Positions 9,151 to 21,095 of a stretch of DNA of 50,487 bases are shown here, one piece after another. Below the pieces are notes generated by a model. That model had not been told where the DNA came from and searched no databases. It saw only the letters and a list, made by a program, of their open reading frames with translations. Both the position numbers and the translations under genes were made by a program. This DNA comes from Pseudalkalibacillus berkeleyi. Its GTDB lineage: Bacteria > Bacillota > Bacilli > Bacillales > Fictibacillaceae. Location: assembly GCF_021608225.1 (NCBI RefSeq), contig NZ_JAKIJS010000006.1, forward strand, positions 1 to 50,487, in the 5' to 3' direction. Numbering within the stretch: the first letter of the stretch is position 1; every line of letters begins with the position of its first letter.

Positions 9151-9192
9151 AACGACATAGTTTCGACATATTTCGACAAAAGATATGTCGAA
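9151..9192. promoter_or_regulatory. cluster of Spo0A-box-like sites between abrB and metS
   Basis: AACGACA at 9151, TTCGACA at 9162, TTCGACA at 9172 and TGTCGAA at 9186 give three exact 0A boxes plus one near match, spaced about one helical turn. They lie about 170 bp upstream of the abrB -35 and 250 bp before metS. The rest of the 573-base gap from 8869 to 9441 holds the abrB promoter. No T-box, other riboswitch or convincing ORF is seen there. Confidence 0.55.
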
Positions 9193-9396
9193 TGGGTGAT
9201 TTAGCTATTGAGAGATTTCTCTTAAATCGGGTATATTTTTGTTTAAGTACAGTAATCCTGTAGGTATTTACATATATTGTTTTTCGTAGCGCTGTGTCAT
9301 TTTATGTCTAGTGAAAGAAAAAGTATTCAATTAATGGTAGAATGAAACGGGAAAAATACTTTCGTTAACTAGATTTTTCATTTAAAATACCCCTAA

Positions 9397-11415
<2,019 letters not shown>

Positions 11416-11428
11416 ACATTTACATCAC

Positions 11429-11466
11429 AAAGGTCGATACCACGTAAGTGGGTCGACCTTTTTTTA
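11429..11466 (+). terminator. terminator of metS
   Basis: AAAGGTCGA and TCGACCTT flank an inner CCAC GTAA GTGG hairpin, followed by a T run just after the stop codon. Confidence 0.93.
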
Positions 11467-11781
11467 TGGATAATAAATAAAGTTTATATCCGAAAATGAG
11501 ATGGGTTATTCTGTCTTGTTAAATATATAATACCGGGCGCTTAAAGAGTAAAAAAACTATAAAAATGTAAAAATACACCTTTTTCTCGTTGTCTTACCCT
11601 CCTGTGATAATGTCTTCAGACCAGTCATACCAACGGTTTTCTCGTCTGTAATCAATTTGTAACCTGATTGACAAGGTACTGACTTAGCAATTCCTTTAAT
11701 AAATGTGATAAACTAGGAAAGTGCTTCAGAGAGTAGGAAATCTGAATCAGAAAACAAAAGTTTTAGTAGGTGTTTGTAACT
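11467..11781. other. gene-free stretch before tatD
   Basis: No ORF, repeat or riboswitch is recognised. A TTGACA occurs at 11668-11673 without a -10 at usual spacing. A weak TTAGCA-17-GATAAA (11684-11712) is the best promoter guess for tatD. Confidence 0.4.
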
Positions 11782-12552
11782 ATGTTATTTGATACACACG
11801 CGCATTTGAATGCGGATCAGTTTGATGAGGATCGAGAAATTGTCATTCAACGAGCGCTAGATGAAGGCGTTTCACACATTGTTGTTGTAGGTTTCGACCG
11901 TAAAACAATCAAAGGTGCGCTAGAGTTAGCTGAAACATATGAATTTATATATGCAGCTGTAGGGTGGCATCCAGTAGATGCAATTGACATGACTGAAGAA
12001 GATTTAGGTTGGCTTGAGGAGCTTTCATCTCATCCAAAAGTCGTTGCACTTGGTGAAATGGGACTAGATTATCATTGGGACAAATCCCCACATGATGTTC
12101 AAAAGGAAGTATTCAGAAAGCAAATTCGTCTTGCTAAGAAAGTTAAACTTCCTATCGTTATTCACAATCGTGATGCAACGGAAGATGTCGTTACCATTTT
12201 GGAAGAAGAAGATGCAAGTGAAGTTGGCGGGATTATGCATTGCTACAGCGGTAGCTTAGAAATTGCAAAGAGATGTATGGACATGAATTTCTACATATCC
12301 TTTGGGGGACCCGTTACATTTAAGAATGCGAAACGTCCAAAAGAGGTTGCGACTGAAATTCCAATGGATCGACTATTAATAGAAACTGATTGTCCGTTTT
12401 TGAGCCCTCATCCGCTTAGAGGGAAACGGAATGAATCATCTTATGTAAAATATATTGCTGAACAAATAGCAGACCTAAAAGGTATTTCAATAGAAGAACT
12501 CGCACAAAAAACTTCCGACAACGCATTTCGGTTATTCGGCATCAATCGCTGA
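11782..12552 (+). CDS. tatD: TatD family metal-dependent DNase
   Basis: A TIM-barrel hydrolase of the TatD group (YabD), 256 residues. Metal ligands are visible: DTHAHLN at the N-terminus, GEMGLDYHW near residue 95, IVIHNRDA, MHCYSG, and ETDCPFLSPHP near residue 205. Relatives are 3'-5' DNases implicated in DNA repair or degradation. The ATG at 11782 gives the canonical MLFDTHAHL start; upstream GTG at 11770 is less likely. Its position downstream of metS is conserved in Bacilli. Confidence 0.95.
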   Translation: MLFDTHAHLNADQFDEDREIVIQRALDEGVSHIVVVGFDRKTIKGALELAETYEFIYAAVGWHPVDAIDMTEEDLGWLEELSSHPKVVALGEMGLDYHWDKSPHDVQKEVFRKQIRLAKKVKLPIVIHNRDATEDVVTILEEEDASEVGGIMHCYSGSLEIAKRCMDMNFYISFGGPVTFKNAKRPKEVATEIPMDRLLIETDCPFLSPHPLRGKRNESSYVKYIAEQIADLKGISIEELAQKTSDNAFRLFGINR

Positions 12553-12759
12553 AGACTACTGTCGAAGAAAGAAGATAGAAACAAAACAAAGCGAGATTCT
12601 ACAAATTTCGAATAAAAAGTACAGAGAAAATGTCGAGCGAATTTCCTTTCTTTTTGGAAAATCTCCTTGCATAATGGGGACCAAATGTGAAAGGAGACCT
12701 TGCTCGATTCGGGCAACAGGTGTTAAGAAACTGAAAAAAGCAAAAGGAGGGGTCGGAAC

Positions 12760-13956
12760 ATGACTCACCTAAAAACTGTCATGACCAGAATGTTCTCAGG
12801 AAAGTGGCTTCTGGTATCCATTGCAGGCCTTATCGTATTTGGAGCAGCTGTAAGTGTTGGGGCATATGAAATGACCAAGAATTCGGTGACGCTTTCGATT
12901 AATGGTAAGGAGAAGCAGGTGGAAACTCATGCCGAAACCGTTAAGGGGATCTTTAAAGAAAATGGCATTGATATAGGGTCGCATGACAAAGTGGATCCTG
13001 GCTTAGATACAAAAGTGAAGAATCAAATGAAGGTCACTTGGACGCAAGCGCATCAAGTAACTGTTAAAATTGGAAAAGAAGAAAAGAAAGTATGGACTAC
13101 AGCTAGTACGGTTAACGAGTTATTGGACCAAGAGCAAATTGAAGTCGGTAAACATGATCAAGTAACACCTAAGCTTGAAACAGATATTAGTGATGGATTA
13201 GAGGTTAAGCTTGATAAAGCCTTCCAAGTTCAATTGAACGATGGAGGGAAGGAAAAGAAAGTTTGGGCTACTTCGATTACGGTCGCTGACCTTTTAAAAC
13301 AAAATAAGATCCAGTTGTCTGAAATGGATCGCGTAGAACCTGGTAAAGACGCTCTTGTTAAGAAGGGCTCACAGGTCAAAGTCATTCGCGTAGAAAAGGT
13401 CACCGATGTAGTGGAAGAGAAAGTCGACTATGCTGTCGTTAAACGAAAAGACAGCAGCCTCGATAAAGGCAAAGAAAAAGTCGTTTCTAATGGCCAAGAA
13501 GGTAAAGTGAAAAAGCATTATGAAGTTGTGATGGAGAACGGTAAGGAAGTCTCTAGAGAACTTGTTAAGACTGAAAAAGTTTCAGATAGTAAGGATAAGA
13601 TTGTAGCTGTCGGAACAAGAGTAAATACAAAAACTGTATCACGTAAGAAATCATCTGAGCCTGCAGGAAGAGAATTTTATGTATCAAGTACCGCTTATAC
13701 TGCATTTTGCACTGGATGTTCAGGCGTTACGACTACAGGATATAACTTAAAGGCAAACCCTAACGCAAAAGTCATTGCGGTCGATCCAAGTGTCATCCCA
13801 TTAGGAAGTAAGGTTTGGGTTGAAGGTTACGGTTATGCGACAGCCTTAGATACAGGTGGCGCTATTAACGGTAATAAGATTGATGTATTTTTCAGCAGTA
13901 AATCAGCTGCTAGGAGTTGGGGTAGAAAGACTGTTCGAATTAAGATTATTAATTGA
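12760..13956 (+). CDS. yabE: YabE, cell-wall protein with DUF348, G5 and 3D domains
   Basis: A 398-residue surface protein. One N-terminal membrane segment or uncleaved signal (residues about 18-38) is followed by three DUF348 repeats of about 55 residues. A G5 domain follows (about 210-285). The C-terminal 3D domain (about 305-398) carries the three conserved aspartates in AVDPSV, LDTGG and KIDVFF, and resembles lytic transglycosylases of the MltA/Rpf type. A role in peptidoglycan turnover or resuscitation is inferred. AAAGGAGGGG precedes the ATG. I looked for the cyclic di-AMP riboswitch that precedes some rpf-like genes and did not find it. Confidence 0.9.
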   Translation: MTHLKTVMTRMFSGKWLLVSIAGLIVFGAAVSVGAYEMTKNSVTLSINGKEKQVETHAETVKGIFKENGIDIGSHDKVDPGLDTKVKNQMKVTWTQAHQVTVKIGKEEKKVWTTASTVNELLDQEQIEVGKHDQVTPKLETDISDGLEVKLDKAFQVQLNDGGKEKKVWATSITVADLLKQNKIQLSEMDRVEPGKDALVKKGSQVKVIRVEKVTDVVEEKVDYAVVKRKDSSLDKGKEKVVSNGQEGKVKKHYEVVMENGKEVSRELVKTEKVSDSKDKIVAVGTRVNTKTVSRKKSSEPAGREFYVSSTAYTAFCTGCSGVTTTGYNLKANPNAKVIAVDPSVIPLGSKVWVEGYGYATALDTGGAINGNKIDVFFSSKSAARSWGRKTVRIKIIN

Positions 13957-13997
13957 TTTCCATTAGATGTTATCTGATATTTTTATACTAAATGTGA

Positions 13998-14029
13998 GTG
14001 CAGGGGTAAAACCCTGTACTTTTATTTTT
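13998..14029 (+). terminator. terminator of yabE
   Basis: The stem GTGCAGGG / CCCTGTAC with loop GTAAAA is followed by TTTTATTTTT. Confidence 0.9.
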
Positions 14030-14175
14030 GTAAGAAGCAACAATAAAATTTAATAAACCCTATTAAAACAACGCTTTATCTTAAAGAATAGGATAGGGTA
14101 TACTGTTTTAATGGTGGTACTACTAATTTAGACGGTTTTTTTACAAAAAGGTTTCAAAATTTCCGGAGGTTTTTC

Positions 14176-15611
<1,436 letters not shown>

Positions 15612-15626
15612 TATGTTTAACGAAAC

Positions 15627-15675
15627 AAACCCTTATCACTTGAGAAGTTAACCTCTCACGTAGATAAGGGTTTTT
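15627..15675 (+). terminator. terminator of rnmV-ksgA
   Basis: CCCTTATC and GATAAGGG enclose a partly paired inner arm (GAGAAG / CTCTC), with TTTTT following. Confidence 0.88.
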
Positions 15676-15812
15676 GTATTCTTATCATTATTTTCAATGT
15701 TGGTACATAGGTATAAAGAGTAGAGAATGAATTGGGTGGTTGTGTATTAGGCTAAGAATGAATAGAAGAAAAGAATTATACGGATCACTCTCGTCGAGGG
15801 GGAAATGAGGAT

Positions 15813-16718
15813 ATGTCTATCCAAGTCGGAGATATCGTTGGAAGAAGCTCATACCAATGCGATTTATTATTTCGCATCACGAATATATCGGAAGATCAAA
15901 TAGCAGAGCTTGCTGGAGAAGATATGAGACTTATTGCTGATGCCCCTATAGATGATCTAGTTGTCATGAGTGGAGATGAGCAACAGGAGAGAAGAAAGAA
16001 GATTAAAGAGAAAGAGAAGTCTTCCTATCGTTTATTTCGTCAGGATTATCAATTGCTTAGGCATAAGATGGAGTACTCCGCAACTGGAGGTTATGACAAG
16101 GATCAATCTTACTTCAGATTGCCTGGAAAGGTATTACATGTTGATGGGGATCCGTATTATTTGAACAAGTGCTTGGAATTATATAAGAAATTAAATGTAC
16201 CCGTATTCGGAATCCATATGAAAGAGACTGAAATGCCTGAGAAGGTTCCGGCGTTACTTGAAGAGGTAGCTCCTGATATATTGGTCATAACTGGTCATGA
16301 TGCGTATATTCGCTCCAAAGGAGAGAAAACGGACCTTCAAGCCTATCGGCACTCTAAATACTTTGTTCGGACTGTAAAAGATGCAAGAAAGAAGAATCCA
16401 AACCTTGATCAATTGATGATTTTTGCTGGAGCATGTCAATCTCATTTTGAATCATTAATTAGAGCAGGTGCGAACTTTGCGAGTTCCCCCTCGAGAGTCA
16501 ATATTCATGCGCTCGACCCAGTCTATATCGTATCTAAAGTAAGTTTCTCCTCTTTTTATGACCGGATCAATGTATGGGAGGTTCTAAGAAATACGATTAC
16601 GGGTGATGACGGATTAGGTGGGGTTGAAACAACAGGTTTTCTACGAACGGGAATGCCGCTTAAAGATTCTGAAAACAATAGCACGAATCAATCCACTAAC
16701 GCAAATACGAACGTATAA
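15813..16718 (+). CDS. yabG: sporulation-specific protease YabG
   Basis: YabG is made late in the mother cell (SigK in B. subtilis) and processes coat proteins such as SpoIVA and SafA. The 301 residues contain VITGHDAY (His near 162) and FAGACQSHFES (Cys near 208). These correspond, with a constant offset of ten, to the His and Cys I recall as the catalytic pair in B. subtilis. The C-terminus is an Asn/Thr-rich tail of about 15 residues. I could not pin down a SigK promoter in the 200 bases upstream. Confidence 0.93.
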   Translation: MSIQVGDIVGRSSYQCDLLFRITNISEDQIAELAGEDMRLIADAPIDDLVVMSGDEQQERRKKIKEKEKSSYRLFRQDYQLLRHKMEYSATGGYDKDQSYFRLPGKVLHVDGDPYYLNKCLELYKKLNVPVFGIHMKETEMPEKVPALLEEVAPDILVITGHDAYIRSKGEKTDLQAYRHSKYFVRTVKDARKKNPNLDQLMIFAGACQSHFESLIRAGANFASSPSRVNIHALDPVYIVSKVSFSSFYDRINVWEVLRNTITGDDGLGGVETTGFLRTGMPLKDSENNSTNQSTNANTNV

Positions 16719-16865
16719 TAGACCGGGCTGTCTCGCGTGAACTTTGCTTTGAGCCAGCCTGATTCGAATTTTGTCGATTCCTGTTTAATCTTTTTTGTAC
16801 AAGTCTACATAATCCCCCAATTTTTAGGCAAAATAATTTTATATTAAAAAAAAGAGTCAACACCG

Positions 16866-16895
16866 TTGACAAGTGCAGAGGAGCATTGCTATAAT
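16866..16895 (+). promoter_or_regulatory. upstream SigA promoter of veg (P1)
   Basis: A perfect TTGACA and a perfect TATAAT separated by 18 bases. Confidence 0.85.
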
Positions 16896-16907
16896 TTTAG
16901 ATTTATT

Positions 16908-16937
16908 TTGACAAAATGCATCAAATGATGTTATAAT
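16908..16937 (+). promoter_or_regulatory. downstream SigA promoter of veg (P2)
   Basis: A second perfect TTGACA-18-TATAAT pair, 42 bases after the first. veg of B. subtilis also has strong tandem promoters, so very high expression is expected. Confidence 0.85.
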
Positions 16938-16960
16938 TTGTCTAAGTGAGGTGTAGTAGA

Positions 16961-17230
16961 ATGGGTAAAACAATTCCTGATATAAAGCGTGTGTTAGAAG
17001 GGCAAGTTGGTAAGCGGCTTACTTTGAAAGCTAACGGAGGACGACGTAAAACCATTGAAAGAAGCGGCACCTTAGAAGAAACGTATCCAGCAGTCTTTAT
17101 TGTAAAGCTGGATCAAGATACAAATGCATTTGAGCGTGTATCATATAGCTATGCGGATGTGTTGACTGAAACGGTTGAAATTACATTTGCTGAAGATACT
17201 ACGAGCGGAATGATGGTAAGTGGGCAGTAG
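16961..17230 (+). CDS. veg: Veg protein
   Basis: An 89-residue protein conserved in Firmicutes. [15 protein letters not shown] and [16 protein letters not shown] are almost identical to B. subtilis Veg, which stimulates biofilm genes by countering SinR and is also linked to spore outgrowth. The ATG at 16961 follows GAGGTG; an upstream frame start at 16946 would lie only 9 bases after the P2 -10 and is rejected. Confidence 0.95.
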   Translation: MGKTIPDIKRVLEGQVGKRLTLKANGGRRKTIERSGTLEETYPAVFIVKLDQDTNAFERVSYSYADVLTETVEITFAEDTTSGMMVSGQ

Positions 17231-17292
17231 GGCATAAGTGTCTAACTGCTTTTTTACTTTTTTAAAGGCGAAAATTGCGCATATGATCTTGA

Positions 17293-17399
17293 TGTTTAGC
17301 TCCATCGCCTACGTGCTCGAGGTCACTTCGATTCCACCAAAAACACAAAATGCGTATATTGTTGGCTTGTCGCACCTGAACAAGGCGATTGCACTTTTC
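17293..17399. repeat. single copy of the 120-bp structured repeat (family B)
   Basis: It begins TGTTTAGCT and ends GATTGCACTTTTC. The terminal arms ATCGCC (17304) and GGCGAT (17384) pair. The same design forms the array at 50152-50487, but the interior here has diverged. It lies between veg and sspF, and the short ORF reading through it (17238-17480) is not a gene. Confidence 0.75.
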
Positions 17400-17474
17400 G
17401 AAATCGCGGAAAGTGAGTGGATTTCGAAAGAGTTTAATGCATCAATTTTTTGTTATATAGGATACATAAGGAAA

Positions 17475-17503
17475 TCATAATTCCCTTTCAACAACCCATA
17501 CTA
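17475..17503 (+). promoter_or_regulatory. SigG promoter of sspF
   Basis: TCATA (17475-17479), a 17-base spacer and CATACTA (17497-17503), the consensus SigG -10, lie 47 bases before the sspF start. Confidence 0.7.
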
Positions 17504-17549
17504 AAGATAAGTAGTAGTCATTAAGTATTTGAAAGGGGCTTTTGCAATT

Positions 17550-17720
17550 ATGGCTAAACGTAAAGGCATCATGTCCGACCGTTTTAAAGAAGAAATTGCT
17601 AAGGAATTAGGCTTCTATGATACCGTTCAGAAAGAAGGCTGGGGAGGAATACGCTCTCGGGATGCCGGTAACATGGTTAAACGTGCGATTGAAAAAGCAC
17701 AACAACAAATGTCTGAATAG
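17550..17720 (+). CDS. sspF: small acid-soluble spore protein SspF, alpha/beta type
   Basis: A 56-residue DNA-binding SASP that coats forespore DNA. The alpha/beta signature ELGFYDTV followed by [17 protein letters not shown] is clear. The ATG at 17550 follows GAAAGGGG; the upstream frame start at 17529 is rejected. Expression in the forespore is supported by a SigG promoter. Position between veg and ispE is conserved. Confidence 0.95.
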   Translation: MAKRKGIMSDRFKEEIAKELGFYDTVQKEGWGGIRSRDAGNMVKRAIEKAQQQMSE

Positions 17721-17954
17721 CTACTGCGATATATAAGGATCGACCCAACTGGCTTACAATCCTCCAGCTGCCAAACAGCCCCCTCAACACAGTGTTGCAG
17801 GAAATGTTAGGCCCGTGTTGATTAAACCGAGTTTGGTCATCCTTTTTTGATTTCATGAAAGTTTTAACATATATATTGAACCGTGACCGCAAATATGAAA
17901 AAATTTATGGTAAACTTATCTGCGGTAAATGGACGAAATAAGTAGGTGGAAAAA

Positions 17955-18815
17955 TTGAAACTATCTGTTAAAGCACCAGCGAAGATTAACTTGTCGTTGG
18001 ATGTATTACATAAGCGGGATGATGGGTATCACGAAGTCAAAATGGTGATGACGACAATTGATCTTGCTGATCGAGTTGAATTGACGGAGTTAGAAGAGGA
18101 TAAAATTAGTCTTGAATCATCAGGAGGTTATGTCCCTTCTGACAACAGAAATCTTGCATTTCAAGCGGCGGAATTGTTGAAAAAAGAATTTAACCTGACA
18201 AATGGGGTTCATATTGTTATTGATAAACAAATACCCGTATCTGCTGGTCTTGCAGGGGGAAGCAGTGATGCAGCTGCGACATTAAAAGGATTAAATCAAT
18301 TATGGGACCTAGGCCTTTCTCTTGATGAGCTAGCCGACTTAGGCGCTAAAATTGGCTCAGATGTATCCTTTTGTGTTTATGGAGGTACTGCGTTAGCTAC
18401 AGGTAGGGGAGAAAGGATCGAATCGATTCAAGCTCCGCCTCCTTGCTGGGTGATTCTTGCTAAACCTTCCATCGGTGTTTCGACAGCAGATGTATACCGG
18501 AAATTGAAAATAAAAGAGGTAGAGCATCCAGATACCCATTCTATGCTAGAAGCTATTGAGGACAAAGACTATGACCGTATATGTTCTACTTTAGGTAATG
18601 TTTTAGAATCGGTGACACTTAAAGATCACCCTGAAGTTCTTCATATTAAAAAGCAGATGACGAGGTTAGGTGCTGAGGGTGTTCTAATGAGTGGAAGCGG
18701 GCCAACTGTTTTCGGATTGACGGTTCACGATACACGTGCGCAAAGAATTTATAATGGCTTGCGAGGGTTTTGTAATGAAGTTTATATGGTCCGGATGTTA
18801 GGAGAATCGGAATAG
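17955..18815 (+). CDS. ispE: 4-diphosphocytidyl-2-C-methyl-D-erythritol kinase
   Basis: A GHMP kinase of the MEP isoprenoid pathway. Substrate motif [12 protein letters not shown] lies near residue 6. The ATP-binding glycine loop [15 protein letters not shown] is near residues 90-105, and [10 protein letters not shown] near the C-terminus. The start is taken as TTG at 17955 because AGGTGG lies five bases before it and the N-terminus then matches B. subtilis IspE, with five residues before KAPAK. GTG at 17946 is an alternative. Length is then 286 residues. purR follows. Confidence 0.95.
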   Translation: MKLSVKAPAKINLSLDVLHKRDDGYHEVKMVMTTIDLADRVELTELEEDKISLESSGGYVPSDNRNLAFQAAELLKKEFNLTNGVHIVIDKQIPVSAGLAGGSSDAAATLKGLNQLWDLGLSLDELADLGAKIGSDVSFCVYGGTALATGRGERIESIQAPPPCWVILAKPSIGVSTADVYRKLKIKEVEHPDTHSMLEAIEDKDYDRICSTLGNVLESVTLKDHPEVLHIKKQMTRLGAEGVLMSGSGPTVFGLTVHDTRAQRIYNGLRGFCNEVYMVRMLGESE

Positions 18816-18819
18816 AAGG

Positions 18820-18870
18820 TTGAATAAACCCGTACAAAAGTGATATATTAACCTTAAAATATTCGGTTCT
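18820..18870 (+). promoter_or_regulatory. purR promoter with two PurBox-like sites
   Basis: TTGAAT (18820) and TATATT (18844) are 18 bases apart. AAACCCGTACAAA (18826-18838) and, on the other strand, AGAACCGAATATT (18858-18870) match the PurR box AWWWCCGAACWWT at 10 and 11 of 13 positions. They point toward each other with a 19-base gap, as the paired PurBoxes of B. subtilis do. Autoregulation is inferred. Confidence 0.5.
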
Positions 18871-18883
18871 GGAGGAAAAACTC

Positions 18884-19717
18884 ATGAAATTAAAGCGAAG
18901 CAGTAGGCTCGTGGATTTAACTAGATATCTCCTCCAACATCCACATGAACTCATTTCTCTTTCATTTTTCAGTGAACGGTATGGTTCTGCAAAGTCTTCA
19001 ATCAGTGAAGACTTGTTAATCATAAAGGAAAATTTCGAGGGACAAGGTGTCGGTTGGCTTGTGACGGTTCCTGGTGCCGCTGGGGGCGTACGTTACATCC
19101 CACGCGTATCCGAACAAGAAGCAAGTGAGGTCATCGAGGAGTTAAAGCATTTATTAAGCTCTTCTGAACGGGTGTTGCCAGGCGGTTATCTTTATATGAC
19201 AGATATCATTGGGAATCCTAAAGTCATCAACAAGGTTGGTCGTATGTTTGCCTCTATGTTCGCGGATCGAACGATAGACGTTGTCATGACGGTAGCGACG
19301 AAAGGAATTCCATTAGCATATGCAGTTGCTTCATATTTAAATGTGCCAGTTGTCATTGTTCGTAGTAATAGTCGTGTGACGGAAGGGTCTACAATGAGTA
19401 TTAATTACGTGTCTGGGTCCACCAAAAGGATTCAAACGATGGCCCTAGCAAAAAGGAGTCTTGCATCTGGCTCTAATGTTCTCATTCTAGATGATTTCAT
19501 GAAGGCTGGTGGAACGATTAAAGGAATGACGGATTTGTTACAAGAGTTTGAAGCGAATTTAGCCGGTATCGGAGTTCTTGTAGAGTCTGAGGATGTCCAA
19601 GAAAGACTTGTTGATGATTATATTTCAGTGACTCGATTGACAGCTGTAGATACGAAAGATAAGAAAATTCAAGTAGAAGCTGGAAATTATTTAGATCGAA
19701 TATCGAATGGGGAGTGA
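18884..19717 (+). CDS. purR: pur operon repressor PurR
   Basis: A 277-residue repressor of purine genes relieved by PRPP. An N-terminal winged helix (residues about 1-75) precedes a phosphoribosyltransferase-like domain. That domain keeps the PRPP loop VLILDDFMKAGGT near residue 205 and lacks enzyme activity in relatives. It lies between ispE and ridA as in B. subtilis. The inducer PRPP is made by Prs, encoded 3.6 kb downstream. Confidence 0.96.
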   Translation: MKLKRSSRLVDLTRYLLQHPHELISLSFFSERYGSAKSSISEDLLIIKENFEGQGVGWLVTVPGAAGGVRYIPRVSEQEASEVIEELKHLLSSSERVLPGGYLYMTDIIGNPKVINKVGRMFASMFADRTIDVVMTVATKGIPLAYAVASYLNVPVVIVRSNSRVTEGSTMSINYVSGSTKRIQTMALAKRSLASGSNVLILDDFMKAGGTIKGMTDLLQEFEANLAGIGVLVESEDVQERLVDDYISVTRLTAVDTKDKKIQVEAGNYLDRISNGE

Positions 19718-19723
19718 ACAGAT

Positions 19724-20101
19724 ATGAAGAAAATTCATACAACTAACGCACCTGAAGCGATAGGTCCTTATTCTCAAGGTGTTGTTGTAAACAACATGTT
19801 TTATAGTAGCGGACAAATTGCCCTTACACCAGAAGGTACACTTGCCGGTGAAGACATTGAAACGCAGACGAACCAAGTCTTTGCCAATCTTAAGGCTGTA
19901 TTGGCTGAGGCGAATGCTTCATTGAATTCAGTTGTTAAGACAACGGTTTTCTTAAAAGATATGGACGACTTTCCTGCTGTTAATGAAATATACAGTAACC
20001 AGTTTGAGAGCCATAAACCTGCACGATCTTGTGTAGAAGTATCAAAATTACCTAAAGATGTGCGGATTGAAATTGAAGTGATTGCACTCGTACAACCATA
20101 A
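19724..20101 (+). CDS. ridA: RidA family 2-iminobutanoate/2-iminopropanoate deaminase
   Basis: A 125-residue YabJ/RidA protein that hydrolyses reactive enamines or imines released by PLP enzymes. [11 protein letters not shown] near the N-terminus and [20 protein letters not shown] at the C-terminus, with the substrate-binding Arg and Glu, are intact. It is 6 bases after purR and cotranscribed with it. YabJ was originally linked to purine repression in B. subtilis. Confidence 0.96.
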   Translation: MKKIHTTNAPEAIGPYSQGVVVNNMFYSSGQIALTPEGTLAGEDIETQTNQVFANLKAVLAEANASLNSVVKTTVFLKDMDDFPAVNEIYSNQFESHKPARSCVEVSKLPKDVRIEIEVIALVQP

Positions 20102-20113
20102 ATGTTAAAGACG

Positions 20114-20155
20114 CCAAAAGCCAACCACAGAAGATACTCTGTGGTTGGCTTTTTT
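20114..20155 (+). terminator. terminator of purR-ridA
   Basis: A perfect stem AAGCCAACCACAGA and its complement with loop AGATAC, followed by six T. Confidence 0.96.
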
Positions 20156-20251
20156 AAGGATCTAATATAGAGCAAATAGCCCCCTTTTTTGTAGCCCTTT
20201 TTATAGAATTGTTAAAATGATTAAATTTTTAAATAATTTTTTATTTTCCGA

Positions 20252-20281
20252 GCAGGAAAAAGTTACTAGTATGTAGAAACT
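20252..20281 (+). promoter_or_regulatory. SigH promoter of spoVG with upstream A/T tract
   Basis: GCAGGAAAA, a 12-base spacer and GTAGAAACT match the SigH consensus (RNAGGAWWW-N11-12-RNNGAAWWW). A nearly pure A/T block (20219-20247) lies just upstream, where AbrB binds at the B. subtilis spoVG promoter. Confidence 0.85.
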
Positions 20282-20326
20282 ACGTAGTACGCTGGTATTT
20301 ATAAAAAAGGTGGTGTGTTTTACAAG

Positions 20327-20617
20327 ATGGAAGTAACTGACGTAAGACTTCGAAGAGTGAACACAGATGGACGTATGAAGGCAATCGCTTCAATCACCAT
20401 CGATCATGAATTCGTCGTTCATGACATTCGTGTGATTGACGGTAACAATGGTATGTTTGTAGCGATGCCAAGCAAACGGACGCCAGATGGTGAATTCCGC
20501 GACATCGCACATCCAATAACTTCAAACACTCGTGAGAAGATTCAGACAGCTGTATTGACCGAATACCATCGTGTAGGGGAATTGGAGACAGCCCTAGAAG
20601 AAGCGGGTGCATCCTAA
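20327..20617 (+). CDS. spoVG: SpoVG, RNA/DNA-binding regulator
   Basis: A 96-residue SpoVG protein; the segment around [16 protein letters not shown] and [18 protein letters not shown] is essentially invariant. In B. subtilis it affects asymmetric septation and cortex formation; in Staphylococcus and Listeria it is a global regulator that binds nucleic acid. The ATG at 20327 gives the canonical [11 protein letters not shown] start, with AAAGGTGGTG 11-20 bases upstream. A SigH promoter and a terminator bracket it as a single-gene unit. Confidence 0.97.
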   Translation: MEVTDVRLRRVNTDGRMKAIASITIDHEFVVHDIRVIDGNNGMFVAMPSKRTPDGEFRDIAHPITSNTREKIQTAVLTEYHRVGELETALEEAGAS

Positions 20618-20631
20618 TAATCTACGCAACT

Positions 20632-20664
20632 AAGAACCTGATCAAATGATTAGGTTCTTTTTAT
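20632..20664 (+). terminator. terminator of spoVG
   Basis: Stem AAGAACCT / AGGTTCTT, then TTTTTATT. Confidence 0.9.
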
Positions 20665-20730
20665 TGTGTTTTAAAATTATAGATTAATTTTAAAAGATTG
20701 TTGCTCTTGAGGATAAGTTCACAAAACGAG

Positions 20731-20916
20731 TTGTTGAAATACACGAGACTCCTACGGGAACAGCGGCCAAATCGAGACCCCGCAGAGCGAAATTATGATC
20801 TTCGCCAGTACATCCTGTACCAGTGTGCTCGAGGAGGCTTGATGGTCGCCCGTGGAAAGCGAAGAGTATTTCAACAATCTATAACAACAATGTTTAGGAA
20901 AACAGCCCAAATTTAT
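20731..20916. repeat. about 147-bp intergenic element with 12-bp terminal inverted repeats, plus tail
   Basis: TTGTTGAAATAC (20731-20742) and GTATTTCAACAA (20866-20877) are perfect inverted repeats. Between them lie GAGACTCCTACGGGAACAGC, GAGACCCCGCAG and GAGGAGGCTTGATGG, which resemble an intergenic repeat I recall from many Bacillaceae genomes. The tail after the right end, with GGAAAACAGCC, recurs alone at 25861 and 46285. The ORF reading through it (20698-21009) is not credible. The 20618-21095 gap otherwise holds the glmU promoter. Confidence 0.75.
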
Positions 20917-21028
20917 AACTCCCCTGAAGACATTAAGGAAAATGTAACGAAAATAAGCGGGTCAATTGTCACATCTTGCATAGAATGTTTCAATCTAGCG
21001 ACAAAATAGCTATATATGGCGCCTTTCC

Positions 21029-21057
21029 TTGAATCATACGGGATTATAAGATATATT
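21029..21057 (+). promoter_or_regulatory. SigA promoter of glmU-prs
   Basis: TTGAAT, a 17-base spacer and TATATT, 39 bases before the glmU ATG. Confidence 0.6.
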
Positions 21058-21095
21058 CATATTGGATAAAGGTCAACGAGTATTGGAGGATATAT

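Noticed and set aside
12553-12759. cyclic di-AMP riboswitch and Spo0A control of yabE
   Set aside because: The conserved riboswitch core is not visible, and the single TGTCGAA at 12560 is isolated and could be chance.
17238-17480. 80-residue ORF after veg
   Set aside because: It reads through a family B repeat and lacks a ribosome binding site.
20698-21009. 103-residue ORF between spoVG and glmU
   Set aside because: It is a translation of the intergenic element with terminal inverted repeats; no ribosome binding site or known domain.
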